A DNA stretch of 64,000 bases from JAGWRI01 sp963728785 (GCA_963728785.1 CAVSKV010000002.1:434001-498000); one strand, 5' to 3'. Shown: positions 1 to 8,848, counted from the stretch's first letter. Numbers and translations: made by a program. Notes: generated by a model from the letters alone, not told the origin.

Positions 1-992
1 AGCGCGGAGGCCGCTGGATATGGCAGAGTTGCTGCACCGCCGATCGAGTCAAAGACCCCTTCGAGCTGTTCGAGAAACCGGCGCACCACCATCGGCGCTC
101 GACGCCGGTCAAGACTCCGTGCGGCTGCGACGGCCGCGCCCCCGAGAATGGGCAGTGTTAGACGGTGCGGCACCGACGGGCGCGCCATAGCGGCCGAGAA
201 CGCCCGGAGCCCGCTCCGCGGGCGCCCCACGTCGACCAGCAACTGGGCGACGTTGAGCAGCATTTCAGTCTGCTTCACGGGTGTATCGGCGGCCTGGTAG
301 GCCTTCCACGCGTGTACCAGCGCCTGGCTGAACTCGCGCGCCGTCGCGGCGGCCACCATCAGCGTGTGGTGCGCGCCCATCTGGAGATCTGTCCCGATGC
401 CTTCGAGCGCCAACACTCGATGCAGATGCTGCCGCGCCACGACATAATTGCCGCGGTTCTGCGCCAGAATTGCATGTCCGAGTTCGGCTCGCGCGCGCAG
501 GTCATTGCTGTTCTCCCTCTCGGCAAGGGCCCCGACCTCGTCATACCAATTCTTGGCCGTCGCCACATCCCCGTGCTGACGCGCCATTCGCGCCCGCCAG
601 GCCACCAGCCGGCCGAACAGCGCCCACTCGCCTTCCCCCAACAGCGTGCACAGGCTCTGCAGCATCTGATCGGCCACCGTGAACCAGGCCGCATCTTCGG
701 CCGCCACGGCAATCGGTTCCACGAACGCGACTACCTCGTCGGCCAACCGGCTGGCCGGTCCGATGGACAGCACTCCCTGCATGGCGAGGAATCGCCGCAA
801 CGCGTCAGTGCGCGCGGCCGCCCCGTCCGTTGCCACCACGTGATCGAGCTGGGTGGCGACCATCAACCACCCCGGGGCGTCGTCCGGGGGCGCCACCGGG
901 TGGGCGGCCGAGTCGTCACGGTACGCGTCGAGCGCCGTGGTACCGCGGGGGAGCATCGGCGAGTGCGGCTCGCCGGGGGGTCGGGTGGCCAT
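1..992 (-). CDS. TPR-like protein, C-terminal part outside the window
   Basis: Reading the minus strand from an ATG at 992 gives about 330 codons without a stop, running off the left edge, so this is the N-terminal part of a longer protein. The product is helical and rich in Ala, Leu and Arg. Two stretches look like tetratricopeptide repeats: one near residues 150-205 (around NWYDEVGALAERENS and GHAILAQNRGNYVVARQHL) and one near 225-260 (ALVHAWKAYQAADTP). No signal peptide or membrane segment is visible. It is divergent from the receiver-domain gene at 1141, 148 nt away, which suggests but does not prove a shared regulatory role. There is no Shine-Dalgarno before the ATG; a promoter-like pair lies so close that the message may be leaderless. 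The function is unknown; TPR scaffolding is inferred from pattern only. Confidence 0.6.
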   Translation of the reverse strand, partial: MATRPPGEPHSPMLPRGTTALDAYRDDSAAHPVAPPDDAPGWLMVATQLDHVVATDGAAARTDALRRFLAMQGVLSIGPASRLADEVVAFVEPIAVAAEDAAWFTVADQMLQSLCTLLGEGEWALFGRLVAWRARMARQHGDVATAKNWYDEVGALAERENSNDLRARAELGHAILAQNRGNYVVARQHLHRVLALEGIGTDLQMGAHHTLMVAAATAREFSQALVHAWKAYQAADTPVKQTEMLLNVAQLLVDVGRPRSGLRAFSAAMARPSVPHRLTLPILGGAAVAAARSLDRRRAPMVVRRFLEQLEGVFDSIGGAATLPYPAASA

Positions 993-1001
993 CAGGGGTA
1001 A

Positions 1002-1029
1002 AGCATAGATGCGCCCGTGCGCGCCGCAA
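1002..1029 (-). promoter_or_regulatory. Possible promoter of the TPR-like gene
   Basis: On the minus strand TTGCGG (1029-1024) and TATGCT (1007-1002) are spaced by 16 nt and resemble sigma-70 -35 and -10 boxes. The -10 box ends 9 nt before the ATG at 992, so the transcript would start almost at the initiation codon. Inspection only. Confidence 0.35.
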
Positions 1030-1140
1030 GCCCGCCGACGAGTACTTGGTTGATTCTGGGCCGGAAACGATATCCCGCGTAACCCCGGAAGCGGCCCTGC
1101 TGTTGTATGGTGAACGCATCACCCCAACCCGCCGATTGCC

Positions 1141-1578
1141 ATGGAACTTGCGACGCCGCGTCTCCCCAAGCCGACCGTGCTCTTCGTAGACGACGAAGAC
1201 ATGATCTGCGAGGTGATGAGCCAACTCTTCCCGCGTCACGGCCTCGACATCATTACCGCGAACACCGTGCACGAGGCATGCCTCGCCTTGCGCGAGGTGA
1301 ACGTTGACGCGGCGGTGATTGACTATCGGCTCGCGTTCGGCGAGAGCGGCGTGGAGGTGGTGGAGTTCATCCGCAAGATCCGGCCGGAACTCGGCAGCCG
1401 CATCCTCATGATCTCGGGCGACGTCACCGACGGGCCCTACCGCGCTACCACGAGCGGACTCAAGCTGCCGTTCCTGCCCAAGCCGTTCGACATCGGGCAG
1501 CTCGTGCTGACCGTGCGGCAACTGCTCGCCCAGGACCTGCTCCCCGGACTGCTCGACCGGAAGACGATCGGGAAGTGA
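1141..1578 (+). CDS. Stand-alone response regulator receiver protein
   Basis: A 145-residue CheY-like protein consisting of one receiver domain. The expected residues are present: acidic pair D17/D18, phosphoacceptor D61 (AVIDYR), the Ser/Thr position S92 (MISGD) and the conserved K114 (LPKPF). There is no DNA-binding or enzymatic output domain, so it probably signals by protein-protein contact, receiving phosphate from an unlinked histidine kinase; none is adjacent. The ATG at 1141 sits directly before the domain and has no clear Shine-Dalgarno. It is divergent from the TPR-like gene ending at the left edge. The receiver fold is certain; the partner and pathway are unknown. Confidence 0.9.
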   Translation: MELATPRLPKPTVLFVDDEDMICEVMSQLFPRHGLDIITANTVHEACLALREVNVDAAVIDYRLAFGESGVEVVEFIRKIRPELGSRILMISGDVTDGPYRATTSGLKLPFLPKPFDIGQLVLTVRQLLAQDLLPGLLDRKTIGK

Positions 1579-1885
1579 GGTGACGCCGGGCTACGACCCG
1601 CTCGTCAGTTCCCTGGCGATGGTGCCGAGCAGCGCAACCAAGACAGCGACCGGGGACGACGCGATGAGCCTGGGCGTCGGGCCCCACCGCGATGGAGCGC
1701 GTTGGGGGCCGTAAGCGGCAAACGGTCGTCGAGCATGATGCCGGATCGCAACGCAGCCAGTGCCCGTCGACGGGCGTTCCGATCACGAAGGGCACGATTC
1801 GGGCACAGTCAGGCGGTTGACCACTAAAGCGGATACCAGCTTCAGTTGTGCCGGTTGTTTGGATGTGCGAACTTTGCTGCATCAC
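1579..1885. other. Intergenic region with no recognisable gene
   Basis: About 307 nt between the receiver gene and tRNA-Lys. Open frames here are antisense and show no protein-like pattern. A short palindrome, CCCGTCGACGGG, is visible near 1764. No hairpin terminator with a T-run was found. Confidence 0.5.
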
Positions 1886-1958
<73 letters not shown>

Positions 1959-2297
1959 TACGAGCGAAGTCGTTGGAACAGCGGGCTACGGGAACCAGGA
2001 ACGGCCGCCCAGAGTGCGGCTGTTCGCTCACCGGACCCGAGGGAGACTCCAACCGGCCAGGGAGCACCATCTCCGCTTCGTTTCGGGCCCAACTGGCGCA
2101 TCAACCGTTGGCAGCCAACTCCTCGCCGAAGGCGCCGTCCTGAACGCACCGGGGACCGCGTTCAATGGGAACCATTGCATATGAGGCTGCGGCAGCGCCT
2201 GCCCGTTTACCGGACATACATCTCCCTCCGACCTTCCGCTTGATTCAGGTGTACGTAAGCATGTCGGACCACTCGTAGTGAAACGGAGATCGTCTAT
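1959..2297. other. Intergenic region, leader of the small lipoprotein gene
   Basis: 339 nt between tRNA-Lys and the lipoprotein gene. I see no protein-like frame. The end carries the Shine-Dalgarno GGAG (2285-2288), 9 nt before the ATG at 2298. Confidence 0.5.
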
Positions 2298-2756
2298 ATG
2301 CGTCGTCAAGCCTTGCTCCTCACCCTCGCACTCGTCGGCGCAGGGTGCAGCTCCAGCCCCAGCACGATCACCTCGACGACTCCGACCATCTACAATGACG
2401 TGCTCACGGGGACGGTGCAGCCTCCCGTCAACGGAGTACTGCAGAGTGCCTTCAACACGTTTGTCGTCGGCCAGGGCGGCGGCTCGGTCTCCATAACCCT
2501 GACGTCGGCGGTGGAGACATTGCCCGGCGGCTCATTGCTGACGACTGTGACGATGGGTCTTGGCGTGGGAACGGTCACTGGCACCGGATCGAGCGCCGTC
2601 TGCACCATGATCGCGAACGCCTACGTGACAGCGGCGGCGGGAAGCAGTGCCCAGCTCAGCGGATCCCTGGACGCCGGTACGTATTGCGTGGCGGTGTCCG
2701 ACGTCACGAACCAGTTGGGGCCCGTGGCGTACGCCGTCCTGGTTTCGCATCCGTAG
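2298..2756 (+). CDS. Small secreted lipoprotein, unknown function
   Basis: A 152-residue protein with a lipoprotein signal peptide: positive start (MRRQ), hydrophobic core and lipobox VGAGC with the lipidated Cys at residue 17. The mature part is rich in Thr, Ser, Val and Gly with alternating polar and hydrophobic residues, suggesting a small beta-sandwich. The pattern ending SLDAGTYCVAVSD resembles bacterial pre-peptidase C-terminal or Ig-like modules. Two Cys residues (in SAVCTMI and GTYCVAV) could form a disulfide. GGAG, 9 nt upstream, supports the start. It stands alone between tRNA-Lys and the plug gene. Its family is not recognised; export and lipidation are well supported. Confidence 0.8.
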   Translation: MRRQALLLTLALVGAGCSSSPSTITSTTPTIYNDVLTGTVQPPVNGVLQSAFNTFVVGQGGGSVSITLTSAVETLPGGSLLTTVTMGLGVGTVTGTGSSAVCTMIANAYVTAAAGSSAQLSGSLDAGTYCVAVSDVTNQLGPVAYAVLVSHP

Positions 2757-2800
2757 CGTCATCGACTCGAACGGCACGCGTCAGGCGGGGCCTGTCGTCA

Positions 2801-2835
2801 GTAGCGTCGGGGTTCGAACGCCTCCCGGGTCATCA
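2801..2835 (+). repeat. Imperfect copy of the tRNA-Lys 3' end
   Basis: The stretch matches the 3' part of tRNA-Lys (1928-1958): GTAG, then GTCG, GGGTTCGA and CCCGGGTCAT occur in the same order and nearly the same spacing. The T-stem no longer pairs, so it is not a functional tRNA. It may be a decayed tRNA or an attachment-site remnant. Confidence 0.35.
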
Positions 2836-2852
2836 CGCCCTCCGGAGAAGAC

Positions 2853-2876
2853 CCTGTATCACACATGCGATACAGG
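2853..2876. promoter_or_regulatory. Perfect 8-bp inverted repeat upstream of the plug gene
   Basis: CCTGTATC (2853-2860) and GATACAGG (2869-2876) form perfect arms around the 8-nt spacer ACACATGC. It lies 97 nt after the lipoprotein stop and 108 nt before the plug gene start. No T-run follows, so an operator is as likely as a terminator. Confidence 0.45.
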
Positions 2877-2984
2877 CCGTTCCCGTTCCGCGGCTCGCCC
2901 CCTTCCCCCTTGACGCCGCACCAATTGCATACAATTTTTTGGTAGCGACTGACCGAATTTCTCCGGCCAAGGATCACGCCGACC

Positions 2985-3876
2985 ATGCGGCACCTCAGGC
3001 GCGTGGCAATTCCTCGCCTCATCACCCTGCTCGCGACCGCCAGCGCACTCCTGCTGACACCGCACGCGGCACGCCCGCAGGCCGGCGGTGGCGCCGCCGG
3101 CGCCAAACCCGACACGGGCGCCCGCACCAAGCCTGACAGCGCGCCAACGCCCGTGCACTTCCGCGTGCTCGGCGTGTTCGATGAGGAGACCGGCGACCCG
3201 ATCGAGAACGCCGACGTCCACGACATGATCACCGGCTTCACGGTGCGCACCACCAAGACGGGTACCGTCCCGATCTTCTTCACGGACGGCCCCGGCACGG
3301 TCGTAACGATCAAGAAACTGGGGTACCAGCGAGCAGTCGTCGCCGTCCCGACATCTCTGGCCGACTCGACACCGGTCACGACGACGCTGCTGCGCGCGGG
3401 ACAGGTGCTGGAGCCCGTGATCGTCGTTGGCGACCGCGCCATTCTGGCTGTCCAAAAACGACACGATCTCCACGCTGCTGCGGAACGGGTTCTACGAGCG
3501 GCGCGAAATCAGCGCCGCTCCGCGATCGGCGTTCATCACCGGCGACAAGCTGCAGGGCACGATGCTCGCCACCGACGCCCGCTACTTCGGACGCGGCATC
3601 TGCGAGAGCAACGTCTACATCGATGGCATGCCCTTCGTCGTGCCCAGGCGCACCGGTCGCTTCCTCAAGGAAGGCCTCGACGCGATCATCGATCCATTCG
3701 ACATCGCCGGCATCGAGACCTACACCACGGGCGAACTTCCGACGGGCGCCGCACACACGACCGAAGGCGCGGGCGCGCTCGATATCAACGCGAGCGGATC
3801 GGCCAACGCAGTGGCCAACGCGTCGGGGACGCTCGCGGGCGCAGGATGCGTGACGATGATCTGGCTCCGGCACTGA
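2985..3876 (+). pseudogene. Orphan carboxypeptidase-regulatory/TonB-plug protein, frameshifted by one base
   Basis: The first frame (from ATG 2985) encodes a signal peptide (LITLLATASALLLTPHAARPQA), a linker and a carboxypeptidase-regulatory-like beta-sandwich (FRVLGVFDEETGDPIENADV ... KKLGYQRAVV). After EPVIVVGDR the reading moves to another frame, which continues with NDTISTLLRNGFYERR, CESNVYIDG, a plug-like strand IAGIETYTTG and the end GAGCVTMIWLRH. Removing one A from the run of five at 3454-3458 joins both parts into about 296 residues. The intact paralogue at 10211-10987 has the same order of elements. It lacks the beta-barrel of a TonB-dependent receptor. It is convergent with susD, with a shared terminator. 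True inactivation and a sequencing insertion cannot be told apart here. Confidence 0.75.
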
Positions 3877-3903
3877 ACCCGGCGCCACAGCCCGCGAAAT
3901 GCA

Positions 3904-3935
3904 CGTGGGGGGGCGACTATCGTCGCCCCCCCACG
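3904..3935. terminator. Bidirectional hairpin terminator
   Basis: A perfect 14-bp stem: CGTG plus seven G and CGAC, loop TATC, then the exact complement. It lies between the convergent plug gene (stop 3876) and susD (stop 3984) and could serve both. There is no long T-run on either side. Confidence 0.8.
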
Positions 3936-3983
3936 CGTACTGGTCGCATTCAGGCCGCCAACCGCTCGGCCCATCACGAAACC

Positions 3984-5375
3984 TCAGGCGTTGGTATCGA
4001 TGCAGCCGGTGAAGTTCGGGTTGGTCCTTTCGGCATCCGGCACCGGGAAATTCACCTGGGTGCCGTACTGCCCTGCCGGCTGTCCCAAAGCCGTGAAGTT
4101 GCCGGACGGGAAGACCGTGTTCTGCGGCATCTTGTACTGACGCACCATCCGCCGCAGGTCGTCCATGCGGTAACCGCGCTGGAACTGCCAGAGCGCCTTC
4201 TCACGGAAGAACAGCGCGGTTGCCGTCGGAATGTCGGGCGGCGTCGGCAGGGCCGGCATCGCCGCAATCTTGAAGATCCCGATCACCTGCGCCGACGTGC
4301 GAAGGGCATTGAGCGTCGTCATCATTCCCGCGATGTCCCCGGCCTGCAGGCTGGCCTCGGCCTGGATCAGCCGGGCGTCGATGCCCGTGAACGGCGGAAT
4401 CGGATCATCCCGGTTCCAGTTGTTCACCTGAACGAAGTCCGAAATATTGTCCTCGGCCTTGGTGTGCGTGTCGGTGGCCGACACGCGCGGGTCGTTCAGC
4501 CGCCAGAACGGAATGGCGTTCAGGATCTGCCCGGCGACGTCGGTGCTGTCCCCCGCGGAGTAGCGCTTCACGCTCGCGCCCATCACCCACCACTCGTTGT
4601 CGACCGTCGTCTGCGAATAGTCGAACGTGTATTGGAAGCTCGTCGGCACCGACGCCACGAGGGACGCGGCGGCGACAAAGTTGCCGAGGTCCACCTGTGC
4701 GCGTGCTTTGACGATGAGCGCCGCGTTCTTGATGTTGGCCGTGCCGGCGTCAGTGCCCGTGAGGTACGTGAGCGCCGTGTCGATGCGGGCGCTCGCCAGC
4801 GTGGCCCCCTGGGCGCTCGTGAGCGGCTGCGTGTACTGCGGCACGCCGCCCACCGTCTCGCCGAACGGAATGCCGTTGCAGAACACCGCCGACATTTCCA
4901 TCTCGAGGTCCCCCATCATCAGGTACATCTCACCGACGTCCCGCTTGCCGGTGGCCGACTGGTCGTAGGCCAGCAGATTGTTGATGGCATCGCGCGCGCG
5001 GCCGCGTGCCTGCTGGGCGTTGTTGTAGATGGTTGTAAGGTCGGCGTCGTTCGTCGCCAGGTTGCGCTGGTCCGCGGCCTGGCGCTGGACGAAGGTATCC
5101 GTCGATCGATCTTCGTCGGTGAACAGTGCCTCCTCGTTCCAGATCGCTTCGATGTTGCCCCCACCGCCGTTGAGCCCCGCCTTCCATTGGCCGAGCGCGC
5201 CGGTGTAGAGCGCGTCGGCCGCCGTCGCGGTGGTCACGGAAGCCGGGCTGATGACGCCCGGCTGCTCCGGGGCAAGGAGTTGGTTGTTGAGGTCGCAGGC
5301 CGTGAGGAGCAGGCTGCCGCAGGCGACCGTGATCGCCACGGCGTTCCCTCGAGCCCGATGGCTGAGTCTTATCAT
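3984..5375 (-). CDS. SusD/RagB-family nutrient-binding outer-membrane lipoprotein
   Basis: A 463-residue lipoprotein; its signal peptide ends in the lipobox LLTAC with Cys at residue 27. It has the helical, TPR-like SusD composition, with an N-terminal part rich in QAR and YNNAQQAR repeats and a C-terminal RagB/SusD-like section (LFFREKALWQFQRGYRMDDLRR, ending in FPVPDAERTNPN), matching SusD C-termini where ERxxNPN is typical. SusD caps a SusC transporter and binds the ligand at the cell surface. It starts 22 nt after the susC stop, so the two form an operon. The substrate cannot be read from the sequence; in soil and aquatic bacteria such pairs import oligosaccharides or peptides. Because the upstream susC is frameshifted here, its role in this strain depends on whether that shift is real. 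Confidence 0.93.
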   Translation of the reverse strand: MIRLSHRARGNAVAITVACGSLLLTACDLNNQLLAPEQPGVISPASVTTATAADALYTGALGQWKAGLNGGGGNIEAIWNEEALFTDEDRSTDTFVQRQAADQRNLATNDADLTTIYNNAQQARGRARDAINNLLAYDQSATGKRDVGEMYLMMGDLEMEMSAVFCNGIPFGETVGGVPQYTQPLTSAQGATLASARIDTALTYLTGTDAGTANIKNAALIVKARAQVDLGNFVAAASLVASVPTSFQYTFDYSQTTVDNEWWVMGASVKRYSAGDSTDVAGQILNAIPFWRLNDPRVSATDTHTKAEDNISDFVQVNNWNRDDPIPPFTGIDARLIQAEASLQAGDIAGMMTTLNALRTSAQVIGIFKIAAMPALPTPPDIPTATALFFREKALWQFQRGYRMDDLRRMVRQYKMPQNTVFPSGNFTALGQPAGQYGTQVNFPVPDAERTNPNFTGCIDTNA

Positions 5376-5397
5376 CGTAGATCGTCCTCGGCGGGTT

Positions 5398-7458
5398 TTA
5401 GTAGTGGAGGTTGAGGCGCACGACGAAGTACGTCGGCGGCGCCAACGTGGAGAAGTCGGTCTGGGTGTCGCCCGTGGCGTAGTTCGACTCGGGATCCACG
5501 CCGGTGTAGCCCGTCCAGGTATGCAGATTGCGCGCCGAGAACACGAGCTGCGCGTCGCGCGCCCGGAGCCGCTGCGACACCACGTGGGGCAGCGTCAACG
5601 CCGCCGAAATCTCGCGGAGCTTCCAGAACTGCCCGTTCTCCTGGAACCCCCAGTACGAGTTGGTGGGGTTCTTGGCACTCGAATACGCGACGGCGCGCGC
5701 CTGGTCCCAGAGCGGCGTGGACTTGACGTTGCTCGAATACCATGTGGTGTTGGCCGAGTAGAATTCGTACGAATTGTTGAACAGGATGTTGCCGCCCTTG
5801 TAGTCGGTCAGGACGGTGATCCGGAGTATGTGGTTGAACAGATCGAACCCGTTCGTGACCGAGAAGATGTCGCGCGGCGCCGAATAGCCAGCGTACGCGT
5901 AGTTCGGCGAAACGGTTACCTCGTTGGGCGTGATGATGCCGTCCCCGTTCAGATCGGAGTAGGTGTACGGCCGTCCGAAGACCGCGTTTACCGGCAGGCC
6001 CACGGAGTCGCGGTACAGACCCGTACCGATCGTGGCGTTGGGCGTGCCGGCCGGGCTGTTGCCGAGTGACAACACCTTGTTGCTGTTGTGCGAGGCCGCG
6101 ATGCTCACGTCCCAGCCGATCATCCGGCGGTCGAGCAGGGAGGCGTTGACCTCGAGTTCGAGGCCGTTGTTGTCCACCGACGCCAGATTCTTGAGCACCG
6201 AAAGTGCCGACGCGCCCGACGACGACGCGATCACCTGGCTGATCAGCGCGTCGTGCGTCCGCTTGTCGTAGTAAGTGAAGGTGATGTGGGCGCGGTTATT
6301 GATGACGTCCGCATCGAATCCGGCTTCGAATTCCGCCGACCGCTCCGGCTTGAGGTCCGAATTGCCGAGCGCTGCCGCCAACAGGCCTGGCGTATCGGTG
6401 CCAACCGTCGACCCAGGCGTGCTGGCGATGTTGGCCGTCGACGCGTTGAACGTTTGCAGGGCGACCACACCGCTCGGCGACACGCCCGACGCGCCATACG
6501 CGCTGCGAAGGCGGAATTGGTTCAGCCAGCTGAACTTGGGGAAGAAGCTCTCGTCGGAGACTATCCAGGAGAGCCCCGCCTTGGGATAGACCACGTTGTG
6601 GAACTGCGATCCGAATGAACTGTTCTGGTCACTGCGGGCGGCGACCGTCAGGAACATCCGATCGCGCCACGCGGCTTCCTCCTGCGCGTATACGCCCCAG
6701 GTCTTGTTCACGGTCTGAAGCGTGTTGCTCGTGGCCGTGGTCTTGACCGCTGCGGCCCCCACCGTCTGCGCGCCCGGCGGCAGGTTCGTGCCCGCTGCCG
6801 TAACGCCATCGGTCTCGCCGTTGGTGTAGTCGGTGCCGAAGGTCGTGGTTAAGATCAGGTTCGACCGCGCCTGCCAGTGGGAGTTGCTCACCAGCTTGGC
6901 CGAGAAGTTCCGCAGGTTCGTCTGGGACTGCGTCACGCTGCCCTGTCGCGTCGTGCCTGAGTTCGGGCACTCGCCGAACCGGCAGAGGGCGACATAGTCG
7001 TTGTTCGCGAGGTCGACGCCCATCGTGCCGGTATTGGCCATCCACGCGAATGGCCGCCAATTGGCGTCAGCCGAGCCGGTAAAGCGCTGGGTTCCATTGG
7101 AGTGGTACACCTGGAAGATCTGCGCCGGGCTGAAGCCGCCATATCCGTTGCGGAATTCGCCGAGCGTGCCGGCCTCGGTGTACCCCAGGCCATTGTGGTT
7201 GAAGCCCGGGTTGTTGAGCGCGCTGTAGATGAAGCTGAAGGTGTTGTTGTCCACCTGCGGGAGGCGCTGGATCGTATTGTTGAACCCCGCATTCATGTTC
7301 AGGTCGAAGTTCGGCGCGAGGCTCGCGCTGAGGTTCGTGCGCAACCCGTACGTCTGGAGGGCCTCCGGATGCAACCACTCGTCCCGCATCGCAACCCCCA
7401 TCGTATCGACGAGCGTCGCCTGCGCGAACGACGGCATCTCGGATCGGCCCGATCTCAT
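5398..7458 (-). CDS. SusC-like TonB-dependent transporter, C-terminal (barrel) fragment
   Basis: This frame carries the beta-barrel of a SusC-type outer-membrane transporter. It opens out of register from the N-terminal fragment, and the protein-like part begins at EMPSFAQATLVDT. It contains many amphipathic strands, including DLKPERSAEFEAGFDADVI and the late-barrel signature WKLREISAALTLP, then LVFSARNLHTWTGYTGVDPE and a C-terminal strand ending in VVRLNLHY with a terminal aromatic, as expected for Bam-assembled barrels. Together with the upstream fragment (7067-8536) it makes a normal SusC of about 1,045 residues. The apparent ATG at 7458 is only the first Met in the shifted frame and is unlikely to be a real start. 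Confidence 0.85.
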   Translation of the reverse strand: MRSGRSEMPSFAQATLVDTMGVAMRDEWLHPEALQTYGLRTNLSASLAPNFDLNMNAGFNNTIQRLPQVDNNTFSFIYSALNNPGFNHNGLGYTEAGTLGEFRNGYGGFSPAQIFQVYHSNGTQRFTGSADANWRPFAWMANTGTMGVDLANNDYVALCRFGECPNSGTTRQGSVTQSQTNLRNFSAKLVSNSHWQARSNLILTTTFGTDYTNGETDGVTAAGTNLPPGAQTVGAAAVKTTATSNTLQTVNKTWGVYAQEEAAWRDRMFLTVAARSDQNSSFGSQFHNVVYPKAGLSWIVSDESFFPKFSWLNQFRLRSAYGASGVSPSGVVALQTFNASTANIASTPGSTVGTDTPGLLAAALGNSDLKPERSAEFEAGFDADVINNRAHITFTYYDKRTHDALISQVIASSSGASALSVLKNLASVDNNGLELEVNASLLDRRMIGWDVSIAASHNSNKVLSLGNSPAGTPNATIGTGLYRDSVGLPVNAVFGRPYTYSDLNGDGIITPNEVTVSPNYAYAGYSAPRDIFSVTNGFDLFNHILRITVLTDYKGGNILFNNSYEFYSANTTWYSSNVKSTPLWDQARAVAYSSAKNPTNSYWGFQENGQFWKLREISAALTLPHVVSQRLRARDAQLVFSARNLHTWTGYTGVDPESNYATGDTQTDFSTLAPPTYFVVRLNLHY

Positions 7459-8536
7459 TCTGGATGTCGCCGCTCACGAAGAACCGCACCTGGTCGGTGC
7501 CGCCGCTCGCCTGCGCCCCGTACTGGTTGCGATTCCCCAGCGTGAACGGCGTCGTCGCCGGGTTCATTAGCACGTTGAAAGACGTCAGGCTGTCGAGCGT
7601 GCAACTCCCCAGGCTCTCACTCACCAGCGTGCACCGTTGCAGCGCACCAGAGGTGGGGTTGTGCCCCCACGAAGCATAGGTCGTGGGATACGTGTTCCGG
7701 TCGTCGACCGTCCCTTGCTCGCCGTAATACGTCCAACGCGTGTCGCCCGCGCGGCCTTTCTTGGTCGTGATGACGATCACGCCGTTGGCGGCGTCGGTGC
7801 CATAGAGCGTCGCCGCCGACGGCCCCTTTACGACCTCGATGCTCTCGATGTTGTCCGGATCGATGTCGTTGAGATAGCTCGCGGTCGTCCCGCCGGTACC
7901 GAGGTTGATCGTGCTCGACACTGCACGTACGCCGTCGATGATGTAGATGGGGTCGTTGGTGATGCCGCTGCCCGCGGTGGCCAGCGAGCCGACGCCGCGG
8001 ATGCGGACCACGGGCGCCGCGCCCGTCATCGCCCCGGGCAGCACCACCACGCCCGGCATCTGCGCGACCATCAGCGTGGCCAGGTTGGTGATCGGCATGG
8101 CCTCGACCCGCCCGCTGACGTTTTGCAGGCTCGACACCACGTTGCCCAGCTCCACGCTGCGCTGCTCGCCGGTGGCGGTGGTGACGATCTGCGACAGTTG
8201 GAAAGCCGCTTGGACCATCGCGAAGTCGAGCGTCACGGCCTCACCGGCCGTGACGGTGATCGGCTTCTTGAGTTCCTCATAGCCCACGCGAATGACCCGA
8301 ATTTCAACGGCACCCGCCGGCACGTTGCGCAGCGTATACCGGCCATCGGCGGCCGTTTCCGTAACCGCGGACGTGCCGACGAGCATGACCCGGCTCCCGC
8401 TCAGCGGCACGTCGGTGCCGGCAATCGTCACGCGCCCAGTCACCGTACCCTGTGCCTGCATGGACGATGCCGTACCGATCAGGCACAGCAACGCGGCCGC
8501 ATTGGCCACGAGCAGCTTCCACCGTCCCAGTCGCAT
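7067..8536 (-). CDS. SusC-like TonB-dependent transporter, N-terminal (plug) fragment
   Basis: The start at 8536 has GGAGG 6 nt upstream. Residues 1-29 are a signal peptide ending SMQAQ. A carboxypeptidase-regulatory-like domain follows (about 30-115, TGRVTIAGTDVPLSG to VIRVGYEELKK), then the plug (about 120-270) with the typical closing motif IESIEVVKGPSAATLYG and GVIVITTKKG. Barrel strands follow to VRFFVSGDIQNEIGP. After that the frame becomes meaningless (Arg- and Gly-rich) until a stop at 7067, while the correct barrel continues in the other frame. One base too many, in the GG at 7441-7442 or the CCC at 7448-7450, explains the break. The gene is either a recent pseudogene or carries an assembly indel. 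Confidence 0.85.
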   Translation of the reverse strand: MRLGRWKLLVANAAALLCLIGTASSMQAQGTVTGRVTIAGTDVPLSGSRVMLVGTSAVTETAADGRYTLRNVPAGAVEIRVIRVGYEELKKPITVTAGEAVTLDFAMVQAAFQLSQIVTTATGEQRSVELGNVVSSLQNVSGRVEAMPITNLATLMVAQMPGVVVLPGAMTGAAPVVRIRGVGSLATAGSGITNDPIYIIDGVRAVSSTINLGTGGTTASYLNDIDPDNIESIEVVKGPSAATLYGTDAANGVIVITTKKGRAGDTRWTYYGEQGTVDDRNTYPTTYASWGHNPTSGALQRCTLVSESLGSCTLDSLTSFNVLMNPATTPFTLGNRNQYGAQASGGTDQVRFFVSGDIQNEIGPIRDAVVRAGDARRYDGGCDAGRVVASGGPPDVRVAHEPQREPRAELRPEHECGVQQYDPAPPAGGQQHLQLHLQRAQQPGLQPQWPGVHRGRHARRIPQRIWRLQPGADLPGVPLQWNPALYRLG

Positions 8537-8848
8537 GGTCTTCCTCCAGTGATTCGCCGCTTGGGAGCGACGTGTGCAGATGGCCGAGCGCGGCAGGGGA
8601 CCTCGCGCGGGTCGTGCGAAACTTCACCAACGCAACGCGGCGAGCGCCGCGCGGCGTTCTACAAACTCATATGGGTTGGCCGTTCGGAAGCGAGTGCAAC
8701 TGCAACAGCAGGGGGTACTGCGAGGACTCGTACGTGCCGTGACGCCCGCGAAGGGATTGCAGGTACAGCCGGTTCAGTCTTCAGGCCCGGGGAGGGCCGC
8801 GGTGCTGGTCGGTCCTCAGCGGTATTCCCAATCACACAACTGCGCGAA

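Noticed and set aside
165..1001. A 278-codon plus-strand frame at the left edge
   Set aside because: It is antisense to the TPR-like frame and made of Arg/His/Gly-rich sequence without pattern.
3445..3470. Programmed ribosomal frameshift in the plug gene
   Set aside because: The joint needs a +1 shift; CCAAAAAC is not a known slippery arrangement for it, and no stimulatory structure is visible. An indel is simpler.
2985..5414. Apparent 809-codon plus-strand gene continuing past the plug protein
   Set aside because: After the A5 run the frame is Arg- and His-rich nonsense and runs antisense to susD; the true continuation of the plug gene is in another frame.
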